From contig CAJNBS010000007.1 in assembly GCA_905221065.1 (NCBI GenBank), positions 13,604 through 77,603 of the forward strand: 64,000 bases of DNA. Reading direction: 5' to 3'. Of this stretch, positions 15,201-21,070 are shown in pieces. Each line of letters begins with the position of its first letter. The stretch's first letter is position 1. Source of the DNA: a bacterium (GTDB lineage Bacteria > Bacillota > Bacilli > Lactobacillales > Streptococcaceae). Under the pieces are notes generated by a model. It made no database searches, was not told where the DNA came from, and saw only the letters and a program-made list of their open reading frames with translations. Made by a program: the position numbers and the translations under genes.

Positions 15201-17638
15201 CATCAGCAGGAACAGCTAAGCAAATTGCAGATCAAGCAAAAGAAAATATTGAAAAATATGATCCAAAAGCTGATACAGAAGTTAAGAAACCAGATGTAAC
15301 AAACCTTGATGAAGAAAAAGCGAAAGCAAAAGCTGAGATACTAGAAGAAGCTCAAAAACGCATTGACGAAATCAAGAACAATAAAGATTTATCAGACGAA
15401 GCGAAACAAAAAGCTATCGAAGAAATCAATAAGGCCAAAGATAAAGCGATTGAAGACATCAATAAAGGTCAATCTAAAGATGAAATCAATGCGGCGAAAG
15501 AAGCTGGTATTCATAAGATAAATGAAGTTCAACCAGAGGGCTCTATTGCATCTAAATTCGAACCGAAAGTTCCTGAAAACAAAGTGGAAGTGGAAAATCC
15601 AGCAAAACTTTCAGATAAAGAAAGAGAACAAGTTCGTCAAAACATCGAAGGTGCGAACACATTCCCAGATGGAACAACAGTAGAAGTCAAACCAGATGGA
15701 ACAGCTGTTATCACATATAAAGATGGTTCAAGTGATACTATTTCTAAAGATAAATTAGCAACACCAGCTAAGAAAGAAACTGGAACAATTGCTTCTAGAA
15801 CCGAGCCAGTTATCCCAGAAAGAACACAAGTAGGAAATACTACGAAGTTAACACCAGAAGAACAAGCTGCGGTTAAAAAAGCAGTTGAAGGTGCGAATAA
15901 CTTCCCAGCAGGAACTACAGTAGAAGTAAGACCTGATGGAACAGTAGTCATCACCTATCCAGATAAATCTGTAGATACAATAACAGGGGATAAACTTGTT
16001 GAAAAAGGAAGTAAACAAGAAACTCCAAAAGTTCAGACAGATGCAGAGAAGAACCCAGCGCAAATTCCAGGAAACTTTGTACCTGTTGAAAATACTCACA
16101 ACTTGACACAGGCGGAGCAAGATACAGTAGCAGCTAAGGTTAAAGAAGCAAATCCAGCGGCGACAGCTGTTAAGGTATCTAAAGATGGAACAGCGACATT
16201 GACATACTCAGATGGTTCAGTAAACACAATTCCAGGAACAAGTCTAGTAGTAGCCAAAGATACTGAAAATGAAGTTGCAACACAAGCTGCGCAAAATCCA
16301 GCTGTGGTGCCAGCAACTACAGAAGTTGGAAATGCTCATAGCTTAACACCTGAGGAACAAGCTGCAGTAACAGCTAAAGTACAAGTAGCCAACCCAGCGG
16401 CGACAGCTGTTAAGGTATCTAAAGATGGAACAGCGACATTGACATACTCAGACGGTTCAGTAAATACAATTCCAGGAACAAGTCTAGTAGTTCAAAAAGA
16501 GGAAACTTCAACACAAGAGCAACCAACAATCGCAGAGAAGACAAAAGTAATCATCCCAGCTAACCCTACAAAAGTAGCAGAGGCTACAAGATTAACAGAT
16601 GCAGAAAAAGAAGCTGTTAAAAAAGCTGTAGTAGAAGCAAATGGATTCGGAAGCGATGTGAATGTAGAAGTAGCCGGAGATGGCACAGCGACAATCGTCT
16701 TTAAAGATGGTTCAGCTGTTACAATTCCAGGAAATCAATTGGTAGCACAAGATCCAAAAGCACAAGATAGCACTAAACCAGCTGCTGAAAAATCAACTGT
16801 TAAAGCGCCTGCTCAAAGAGTAGATGTAAAAGATATAACTCATTTAACAGATGAAGAAAAAGAAAAAGTTAAGGTTGCTATTTTACAAGCAAATGGTTCA
16901 GCATTAGATGGAGCGACAATCAATGTAGCCGGAGATGGCACAGCGACAATCACATTCCCAGATGGTTCAGTAGTGACAATTCTAGGAAAAGATACAGTTC
17001 AACAATTTGCAAAAGGTGAATCTGTAACTCAAGAAACGACACCAGAATATACTCCAGAATCAACACCAGGTGGAGATAACGGAGGGAATACTGGAAGCTC
17101 AGATGCTAATGCGAATGCAGGCGGTGGTAGCAATGCAGGCGAACCAGCTAACACAGGTTCACAAATCCCAGCTCAATCACAAGCTTCTAAGCAATTAGCA
17201 AATGCAAAAGAATCAGCTAAAAATGTCATTGAAAAAGCTGCCAAGGACAAGCAGGATGAAATCAATGGTGCACCGCTTTCTGATAAAGAAAAAGCAGAAC
17301 TTTTAGCAAGAGTGGAAGCAGAAAAACAAGCAGCTCTCAAAGAGATTGAAAATGCGAAAACTGTGGAAGATGTGAAGGAAGCAGAAACGATTGGAGTGCA
17401 AGCAATTGCTAGTGTTACAGTTCCTAAGAAACCAGTGGCTCCTAATGCTGCGCCTCAGGCAACAAGTGCACCGCAAGCAACTGCAGGAACAATGCAAGAT
17501 GTTACCTACCAGTCACCTGCTGGCAAACAATTACCTAACACAGGTTCAGCATCAAGCGCAGCACTTGCTAGTCTTGGTCTAGTGGCGGCAACCAGTGGTT
17601 TTGCTTTGCTAGGAAGAAAGGCTAGACGTAGAAAATAG
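9287..17638 (+). CDS. Giant YSIRK/LPXTG repeat-rich surface adhesin
   Basis: A 2783-residue cell-wall-anchored protein. Residues 1-50 are a YSIRK-type signal (EKFSIRKFSFGAAS), 52 to about 315 a unique N-terminal region, and about 318-530 two divergent beta modules. About 535-815 holds five GA-like three-helix modules (for example IDALEHLNAAQKAELKTQVD), the type that binds albumin in other proteins, and about 816-975 is FIVAR-like. Rib-like repeats run from about 978 to 1742, DUF1542-like helical segments surround one more Rib-like module at about 1743-2085, six 75-80-residue beta repeats end near 2575, and a Gly/Ser/Asn linker and a last helical segment follow. The sorting signal is LPNTG at 2749-2753, then a hydrophobic stretch and RRK tail. 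GGAG precedes the ATG. The AT-rich codon choice, most marked in the first 2 kb, differs from neighbours and suggests transfer. The ligand is unknown. Confidence 0.92.
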   Translation: MKYKRTQKRSKQMWQRVEKFSIRKFSFGAASCLIGASLVGVAINPNIVDAAFKQLNGEDGIVSLYSNSGETPESADGIEIGSKVNVDKEIGIDVDWSEYTRENPIVKVTYTFNGGADGSSVAGFGGHRPRFWFTTPIGLKEPKEITLKKNDGRPVYVMESWNKNKKFGSLSNSINSRFQTEDDINRAYREIDFRGNDTKWESYNETTGESYREYSGSFANKFWYHIGERISDDPYEQAIYESFRTNTKTMYVDWERGGIERATITAVYEVADPTFGNDRSTLEFGAGFRVGIARMMQHYKTVLAPVPSLYKLNEIFEPSVPTRVAVKDTNKLTEAEKNIVRDRLWSANKENVTSVARTGKNKLIENLKSEEKTESILIGDDGTATIIYSDNTRDVIPGTSLVYKVTETNTHRQGGGYEYDIAPVAVKNMDQITEEEKKAAIKSFLKANGIGIENLQYHSGKSELDFEGGTLQDDKGNKWFAYDENTANAKNIGTHIGFTPNSSTVMLSRDAGFSGVYTIPTSDLYYKEGTSALDLAKKDAEAAIDNLNYLSPKEKQAFKEKLKDKTTQESVNAVVEEAVAKNSENERALEAKKREVKEKINNNPYLTTAEKKELVDQVSAVVMTDPTEGTATPIEHTKGLVDKVLDKALEKTKEKAKAIIDEIDKNGGQAGYLENPTAAQYKEQIQNATTQEAITKVIEDAQNQKSKKAHDAEKAKTDALKDEYKKKIDQVPGLTDAQKDEYKKQIDAATTRDQLEDIVKDAEVKAYRDTAKAKIDALEHLNAAQKAELKTQVDAAGNKAEVDNIVSIAQGLDSKMDSLQKLVAEAEKVKASDKYTNPNVPKDKKTAFDTANAAASKVADKTTAEPENAAGTSEVATLIDNLAKAIEALTGEKVAVPVSKDALKAEIDLNTDDAVKKSPAYAKEANGAKKQAYDDALVNAQKVYDNPDATQTDVDNALDTLKQARLALSGKAEDFTLGVKDGAAKISVEPKADAELAEADKDAVKAKVTANGNALDDTYTVEYGAIAEKGDKKVVPVTVTHDGITRTVDVPVEGNTAATTTPTADTAKLSETPKVNDIVTKAEDVKAIKDAVKVPEGTQVTDKKLLDEGKVVEGTDQSANGGANNAGKPVVKVEVTYGDGSKDVVEVPVEGNTAATTTPTVDTAKLSETPKVNDTITKPEDVKAIKDAVKVTVPAGQKEPTKSLVDNGKVVAGTDQSANGGANNTGKPVVKVEVTYADGSKDVVEVPVEGNTAATTTPTVDTAKLSETPKENDTITKPEDVKAIKDAVKVIVPAGQAEPTKELVDGGKVVAGTDQTANGGANNTGKPVVKVEVTYADGSKDVVEVPVEGNTAATTTPTADTAKLSETPKVNDIVTKAEDVKAIKDAVKVTVPAGQAEPTKELVDGGKVVAGTDQSANGGANNTGKPVVKVEVTYADGSKDVVEVPVEGNTAATTTPTADTAKLSETPKVNDTITKAEDVKAIKDAVKVTVPAGQAEPTKELVDGGKVVAGTDQTANGGANNTGKPVVKVEVTYADGSKDVVEVPVEGTDAAKATPKVKEEITAGEVPVSVDPATDKKVAEADKKAITEAVVVPEGQPQPADKQVKNDGTIVAGTGANAGKKVVVVEVTYGDGSKDEIEVPVRKEKDADKATPKVKEEITAGEVPVSVDPSKDKQVAEADKKAITDAVVVPEGQPQPTDKQVKNDGAIVDGTGANAGKKVVVVEVTYPDGSKDEIEVPVRKATDKEKAKADLTEAANAEKGEIGGDTTLTDKEKEDLKAKVDEVKKAAEEKINNAKTSEEIAKATEEGKKAIADVYNPQTAKGQSTNVFKPELDLQTALVSGKVTVEKGKDLTDEEILKQLALADGVTAKVISKPTTTETGTKEAEVEVTLADGNKVTVKVPVEVVDSLDTADKDNDLAKAKEDAKKQVEEAAKAKITEIKKDTGLTEEQKQKAEEAINKAKDEANKAIDEASSAGTAKQIADQAKENIEKYDPKADTEVKKPDVTNLDEEKAKAKAEILEEAQKRIDEIKNNKDLSDEAKQKAIEEINKAKDKAIEDINKGQSKDEINAAKEAGIHKINEVQPEGSIASKFEPKVPENKVEVENPAKLSDKEREQVRQNIEGANTFPDGTTVEVKPDGTAVITYKDGSSDTISKDKLATPAKKETGTIASRTEPVIPERTQVGNTTKLTPEEQAAVKKAVEGANNFPAGTTVEVRPDGTVVITYPDKSVDTITGDKLVEKGSKQETPKVQTDAEKNPAQIPGNFVPVENTHNLTQAEQDTVAAKVKEANPAATAVKVSKDGTATLTYSDGSVNTIPGTSLVVAKDTENEVATQAAQNPAVVPATTEVGNAHSLTPEEQAAVTAKVQVANPAATAVKVSKDGTATLTYSDGSVNTIPGTSLVVQKEETSTQEQPTIAEKTKVIIPANPTKVAEATRLTDAEKEAVKKAVVEANGFGSDVNVEVAGDGTATIVFKDGSAVTIPGNQLVAQDPKAQDSTKPAAEKSTVKAPAQRVDVKDITHLTDEEKEKVKVAILQANGSALDGATINVAGDGTATITFPDGSVVTILGKDTVQQFAKGESVTQETTPEYTPESTPGGDNGGNTGSSDANANAGGGSNAGEPANTGSQIPAQSQASKQLANAKESAKNVIEKAAKDKQDEINGAPLSDKEKAELLARVEAEKQAALKEIENAKTVEDVKEAETIGVQAIASVTVPKKPVAPNAAPQATSAPQATAGTMQDVTYQSPAGKQLPNTGSASSAALASLGLVAATSGFALLGRKARRRK
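12440..13918 (+). repeat. Five long Rib-like coding repeats
   Basis: In-frame tandem repeats inside the adhesin gene: 12440-12730 (97 codons), then four 99-codon units at 12731-13027, 13028-13324, 13325-13621 and 13622-13918. Each opens with VEGNTAATTTPT and closes with VTYADGSKDVVEVP or nearly so, the Rib domain signature. The units are almost identical at the DNA level, especially units three to five. Confidence 0.93.
13919..14512 (+). repeat. Two shorter Rib-like coding repeats
   Basis: Two units of about 97-100 codons opening with ATPKVKEEITAGEVPVSVDP and closing with VTY(G/P)DGSKDEIEVPVRK. They follow directly on the long repeats and share only the Rib core with them, so they derive from a separate duplication. 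Confidence 0.88.
15545..17010 (+). repeat. Six beta-type coding repeats
   Basis: Six in-frame units of about 75-80 codons. Each has a proline-rich entry, a helical L(S/T)x(E/A)E stretch and an ending such as GDGTATITFPDGSVVTI. Units three and four share a nearly identical block (16152-16253 and 16392-16493). A diverged relative lies near residues 318-405 of the same protein, before the helical modules. Confidence 0.82.
17531..17545 (+). other. Sortase recognition motif LPNTG
   Basis: LPNTG followed by a hydrophobic segment and a positively charged RKARRRK tail at the C-terminus: a complete sortase A sorting signal. Confidence 0.95.
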
Positions 17639-17752
17639 GACAGCTAGAAAGTTATATTCTCTACTTAAAGTTAGATTATAAGGGGGATTTGGAGAAATCA
17701 TCAATCCTAGTGATGGGTGAGAGAAGTGAGAACCCAAGATAATCACATATTT
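17639..17752. other. Intergenic stretch, nothing recognised
   Basis: Sequence between the adhesin stop and a BOX element. No convincing terminator hairpin with a T-run was found directly after the adhesin, and no small gene. Confidence 0.5.
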
Positions 17753-17859
17753 TATACTCAATGAAAATCAAAGAGCAAACTAGGAAACTAGCCGTAGGCT
17801 GTACTTGAGTACGGCAAGGCGACGTTGACACGGTTTGAATTTGATTTTCGAAGAGTATT
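17753..17859 (+). repeat. BOX element, boxA-boxC without boxB
   Basis: Starts TATACTCAATGAAAATCAAA, contains AACTAGGAAACTAGCCG and ACGGCAAGGCGACGTTGAC, and ends ATTTTCGAAGAGTATTA. The ends form the usual imperfect inverted repeat. It carries no 45-bp boxB. Confidence 0.88.
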
Positions 17860-17970
17860 AGATGAATAGGGATGTTCTATCAATATAGCCAATCTCTTCC
17901 GTCTCTAACTGTGGAACAGGAGATGGGCAATATCGAGTAGAAAAGATAGCAGAATAGCTCTCTATAGAAG

Positions 17971-18012
17971 AGAGGAGGGAAACCGAAAAATTGGGTGCCC
18001 CTCCTCTTTTTT
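17971..18012 (+). terminator. Terminator upstream of tatD
   Basis: AGAGGAGGG / CCCTCCTCT stem with a 19-nt loop, then TTTTTT. It may end transcripts coming from the adhesin side. The tatD -10 box (TATAAT, 18015-18020) follows at once. Confidence 0.75.
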
Positions 18013-18047
18013 GGTATAATAGAAGATAGAAAACGAGGTTAGAAGAG

Positions 18048-18821
18048 ATGATTTTTGATACACATACACACTTGAATGTAGAAGAATTTGCTGGTCGTGA
18101 GGCAGAAGAAATTGCCTTGGCTGCGGAGATGGGTGTGACGCAGATGAATATTGTTGGTTTTGATAAACCGACGATTGAGCGTGCTTTGGAGTTGGTGGAT
18201 GAGTACGACCAACTCTATGCGACAATAGGTTGGCATCCGACAGAGGCAGGGACTTATACAGAGGAGATTGAAGACTACTTGCTTGATAAACTCAAACATC
18301 CCAAGATTGTTGCCTTGGGTGAGATTGGTTTGGACTACCATTGGATGACAGCGTCAAAAGAGGTGCAGGAGCAGGTTTTTCGCCGTCAGATTCAGTTATC
18401 TAAGGACTTGGGTTTGCCTTTTGTGGTCCATACCCGTGATGCGCTGGAAGATACCTATGAGATTATCAAGAGCGAGGGCGTTGGTTCTCGTGGTGGCATC
18501 ATGCATTCTTTCTCAGGAAGTCTTGAATGGGCAGAGAAGTTTGTCGCGCTTGGTATGACCATTTCCTTCTCAGGAGTGGTGACTTTTAAGAAGGCAACCG
18601 ATATCCAAGAGGCGGCTAGAGAACTTCCTTTGGACAAGATTTTGGTGGAGACGGATGCGCCTTACTTGGCTCCTGTTCCTAAACGTGGTCGTGAAAACAA
18701 AACAGCCTACACTCGCTATGTAGTAGATTTTATCGCGGATTTGCGTGGTATGACGACAGAAGAGCTAGCGGCGGCAACGACTGCAAATGCAGAGCGCATT
18801 TTTGGATTGGACAACAAGTAA
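18048..18821 (+). CDS. tatD: TatD family metal-dependent DNase
   Basis: A 257-residue TIM-barrel hydrolase of the TatD family. Metal-site motifs are visible: FDTHTHLN at the N-terminus, ALGEIGLDYHW near residue 85-95, VVHTRDA near 128, and ILVETDAPYL near 200. TatD enzymes are magnesium-dependent 3'-5' exonucleases or deoxyribonucleases acting in DNA repair and degradation. The gene overlaps rnmV by one base (taATG), a pairing widely conserved in Firmicutes with rsmA nearby. The start ATG 18048 is preceded by a GAGG-type site. Confidence 0.95.
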   Translation: MIFDTHTHLNVEEFAGREAEEIALAAEMGVTQMNIVGFDKPTIERALELVDEYDQLYATIGWHPTEAGTYTEEIEDYLLDKLKHPKIVALGEIGLDYHWMTASKEVQEQVFRRQIQLSKDLGLPFVVHTRDALEDTYEIIKSEGVGSRGGIMHSFSGSLEWAEKFVALGMTISFSGVVTFKKATDIQEAARELPLDKILVETDAPYLAPVPKRGRENKTAYTRYVVDFIADLRGMTTEELAAATTANAERIFGLDNK

Positions 18822-19381
18822 TGAAAGAAAAAATTTCCCAAGTCATCGTGGTTGAAGGTCGCGATGACACGGCCAATCTCAAACGTTATTTCGATGTAGA
18901 GACCTACGAGACTCGAGGTTCTGCCATCAATGACCAGGATTTAGAGCGAATTCAGCGCCTGCACCAACGTCATGGAGTCATTGTTTTTACAGACCCGGAT
19001 TTTAATGGGGAGCGGATTCGTCGCATGATTATGACGGCCATTCCAACAGTTCAGCACGCCTTCCTCAAACGAGATGAAGCTGTTCCCAAGTCCAAGACAA
19101 AGGGGCGTTCTCTGGGAATTGAACATGCCAGCTATGAAGACCTGAAAACGGCTCTAGATCAGGTGACAGAACAATTTGAACATGAGAGCCAGTTTGACAT
19201 TAGTCGTAGCGACTTGATTCGTCTTGGTTTTCTAGCAGGAGCAGATAGCCGTAAGCGAAGAGAATATCTAGGAGAAGCTCTCCGAATTGGCTATTCCAAC
19301 GGCAAGCAACTCCTCAAACGCCTAGAGTTGTTTGGAGTCACCTTGGCAGAAGTGGAAGAAGCCATGAAATCTTATGAGTAA
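18821..19381 (+). CDS. rnmV: Ribonuclease M5
   Basis: A 186-residue TOPRIM nuclease that matures the 5S rRNA precursor. The TOPRIM glutamate is in VVEGRDDTANL (about residues 10-20) and the paired aspartates are in FTDPDFNGERIR (about 45-56). The C-terminal part contains the family segment RSDLIRLGFLAGADSRKRRE. It is translationally coupled to tatD. In many Firmicutes rnmV is directly followed by rsmA; here the bacteriocin cluster separates the two by about 4.8 kb. Confidence 0.95.
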   Translation: MKEKISQVIVVEGRDDTANLKRYFDVETYETRGSAINDQDLERIQRLHQRHGVIVFTDPDFNGERIRRMIMTAIPTVQHAFLKRDEAVPKSKTKGRSLGIEHASYEDLKTALDQVTEQFEHESQFDISRSDLIRLGFLAGADSRKRREYLGEALRIGYSNGKQLLKRLELFGVTLAEVEEAMKSYE

Positions 19382-19452
19382 GAAAGATGTAGCTGTTACA
19401 ATTTTTTAAGTTTCACAGTATTTTTCGAAGTAGGTAGAAGAGGAGGCGTCTG

Positions 19453-20352
19453 ATGTTAATTGGTCAAAAAATTAAAGAGATTCGGATAGAAAAAGGAATT
19501 AGTCGTCCAGATTTTTGTGGAGATGAGCAAGAACTGACGGTTCGTCAACTATCGCGAATTGAAAGTGGAGCTTCGCAACCAAGTTTGCCGAAGTTAGACT
19601 ATATTGCTCGCCGGTTAGGAGTTCCAGCTTATAGCCTTATGCCGGATTTTTCAGCTCTTCCTTCTGCTTATTTAGAATTGAAATACCAGATTTTACGTGA
19701 ACCAATCTATGGTAAAGAAGAGGAGTACGATAAGAAAGAAGCGTGTTTGGAAGAGATTTATAAAACATACTTTGATAATCTTCCTAAAGAAGAACAATTA
19801 GCATGTGAAGTATTGCAGGCATGTTTGGATACTTCTAGAACTAGAAGGCCTGAATATGCAGAGTTAATACTTGAGGAACATATGCCCGAGATTATAGAAA
19901 AAGAAGCCTATTCAATAAATGATATGTTGTTGATTCGTTTGTTTTTTTATCAAATGCTCATTAGAAAAGATCTTGCAAAATTTGTGAATCAAATCGAAAA
20001 GATAATGTTCCTTCTTTTGGAACAGAAGAAGGTAACTCAAATAGAGAATTACTTTATAATTAGAGATACTCTTATTTCAGGAATGTGTTGTCTTGAAAAG
20101 GTAGGAGCGACTGATTGCTTTAATGATTATCTATCGTGTTTACAAGAAATTATGGATAAAACTCAAGATTATCAAAAGAAACCCCTTGTATTTATGTTTT
20201 TGTGGAAGCAAGCATTAAGAGAAGAAAGAGATTTTAGTTTAGCTGAATCATTTTATCAGTCTTCAAAAACATTTGCGCAGCTAATTGGAGATGAATTTCT
20301 AGTAAAGAAATTGACAGAGGAATGGCAAGAGGATGTAAAAAAATATTTATAA
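19453..20352 (+). CDS. RRNPP-type regulator, TprA/PlcR-like
   Basis: A 299-residue regulator. Residues 1-65 are an XRE-type helix-turn-helix (IGQKIKEIRIEKGISRPDFCG, then LTVRQLSRIESGASQPS, RRLGVPAYSLMPD). The rest is helical and tetratricopeptide-like, as in PlcR and pneumococcal TprA, which respond to small secreted peptides. The start has GAGGAGGCG eight nt upstream. It lies directly before the bacteriocin genes in the same direction and is separated from them by a terminator, so it is the likely regulator of that operon. No credible Phr-like pheromone gene is seen on either strand in the following gap. Whether it activates or represses is unknown. Confidence 0.85.
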   Translation: MLIGQKIKEIRIEKGISRPDFCGDEQELTVRQLSRIESGASQPSLPKLDYIARRLGVPAYSLMPDFSALPSAYLELKYQILREPIYGKEEEYDKKEACLEEIYKTYFDNLPKEEQLACEVLQACLDTSRTRRPEYAELILEEHMPEIIEKEAYSINDMLLIRLFFYQMLIRKDLAKFVNQIEKIMFLLLEQKKVTQIENYFIIRDTLISGMCCLEKVGATDCFNDYLSCLQEIMDKTQDYQKKPLVFMFLWKQALREERDFSLAESFYQSSKTFAQLIGDEFLVKKLTEEWQEDVKKYL

Positions 20353-20395
20353 ATATCGTGAAGCAATGACAAAAATGTCCTTGTCCTCGTATCAA

Positions 20396-20432
20396 AACAG
20401 TTCTAAAGTTCGTCTTTAGAACTGTTTTTTTA
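20396..20432 (+). terminator. Terminator of the regulator gene
   Basis: Thirteen-base-pair stem AACAGTTCTAAAG / CTTTAGAACTGTT with loop TTCGT, followed by TTTTT. Confidence 0.9.
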
Positions 20433-20469
20433 GATATAAGCTAAAAATAATATGAAATAGTTAGATTTT

Positions 20470-20487
20470 AAGGACATTGATGTCCTT
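20470..20487. promoter_or_regulatory. Candidate operator of the bacteriocin promoter
   Basis: Perfect inverted repeat AAGGACA-TTGA-TGTCCTT. Its last two bases are the first two of the -35 box. A matching half-site (ATGTCCTTG) lies at 20375-20383, just after the regulator gene. Position and symmetry suit a dimeric helix-turn-helix protein; assignment to the adjacent regulator is inferred. Confidence 0.6.
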
Positions 20488-20514
20488 GATAGTGTGATAA
20501 ATATGGAGTATAAT
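20486..20514 (+). promoter_or_regulatory. Promoter of the bacteriocin operon
   Basis: TTGATA (20486-20491), a 17-nt spacer and TATAAT (20509-20514). It leaves an untranslated leader of about 150 nt. A second TTGACA at 20545-20550 has no well-spaced partner. Confidence 0.72.
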
Positions 20515-20670
20515 GACTATAAAAGTTCATTTCAGGGTGCTATTTTGACAATTTAGAAAAAACAAATAATTTTAGAGTATCATTTGGTAATATAATAGTA
20601 TCAACGTTGATAATGGAAAGAGGAGCAAGTAACTCAGCAATCTTGTAATCAAAAATAGAGGAGTATCAAT

Positions 20671-20967
20671 ATGAAACAAACAGTTAAAAAATTAGCTCTT
20701 GTAGCGAGCATTGCAGCAACATTAGGTGGAAGTGTAGCAGTAGTATCGGCCGCGGTTAAGTATCCAGGTGGTGGTGTTTGGACGTATGGTTCAGCTAACG
20801 GCGGTGCGTACTCAAACTACTATCACCCGTCAAAATACCATAGTTCAACGGTTTCCAGCAGATGGAATAGTTCATCTGATAAGGGATATGCTAATGCAGG
20901 GGGAACATCTCGAGCTTGGATTCGTACTGCGTGGGCCGAGCAAGTAAGTTTCTATTATAATTATTAA
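20671..20967 (+). CDS. Lactococcin 972-family bacteriocin precursor
   Basis: A 98-residue secreted peptide. It has a classical Sec signal (basic KQTVKKLA, hydrophobic core, likely cleavage after VVSA or VVSAA, residues 27-28) and a mature part of about 70 residues rich in Gly, Ser, Tyr and Trp (GGGVWTYG, YYHPSKYHSSTVS, AWIRTAWAEQ). This pattern matches the lactococcin 972 family, unmodified bacteriocins; lactococcin 972 itself binds lipid II and blocks septum formation. The ribosome-binding site GAGGAG is well placed. The following membrane protein and ABC ATPase are the usual partners of this family and are thought to give immunity or export. Confidence 0.9.
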   Translation: MKQTVKKLALVASIAATLGGSVAVVSAAVKYPGGGVWTYGSANGGAYSNYYHPSKYHSSTVSSRWNSSSDKGYANAGGTSRAWIRTAWAEQVSFYYNY

Positions 20968-21020
20968 AAATTACACACGAGAAAGTAAAAATATTTCTGG
21001 GTGAATTGATAACGATGCTT

Positions 21021-21060
21021 TACTTGGTCATCTTCTCACTAAGTGACCAAGTAACTTTTT
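21021..21060 (+). terminator. Terminator or attenuator between bacteriocin and immunity genes
   Basis: Ten-base-pair stem TACTTGGTCA / TGACCAAGTA followed by ACTTTTT. It would lower expression of the downstream genes relative to the bacteriocin by partial read-through. Confidence 0.75.
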
Positions 21061-21070
21061 GGAGGAAATG

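Noticed and set aside
20353..20670. Search for a Phr or Shp pheromone gene next to the TprA/PlcR-like regulator
   Set aside because: Only frames of about 10-20 codons were found on either strand (for example minus-strand frames around 20480-20540). None has a ribosome-binding site, a hydrophobic or basic start, or pheromone-like end.
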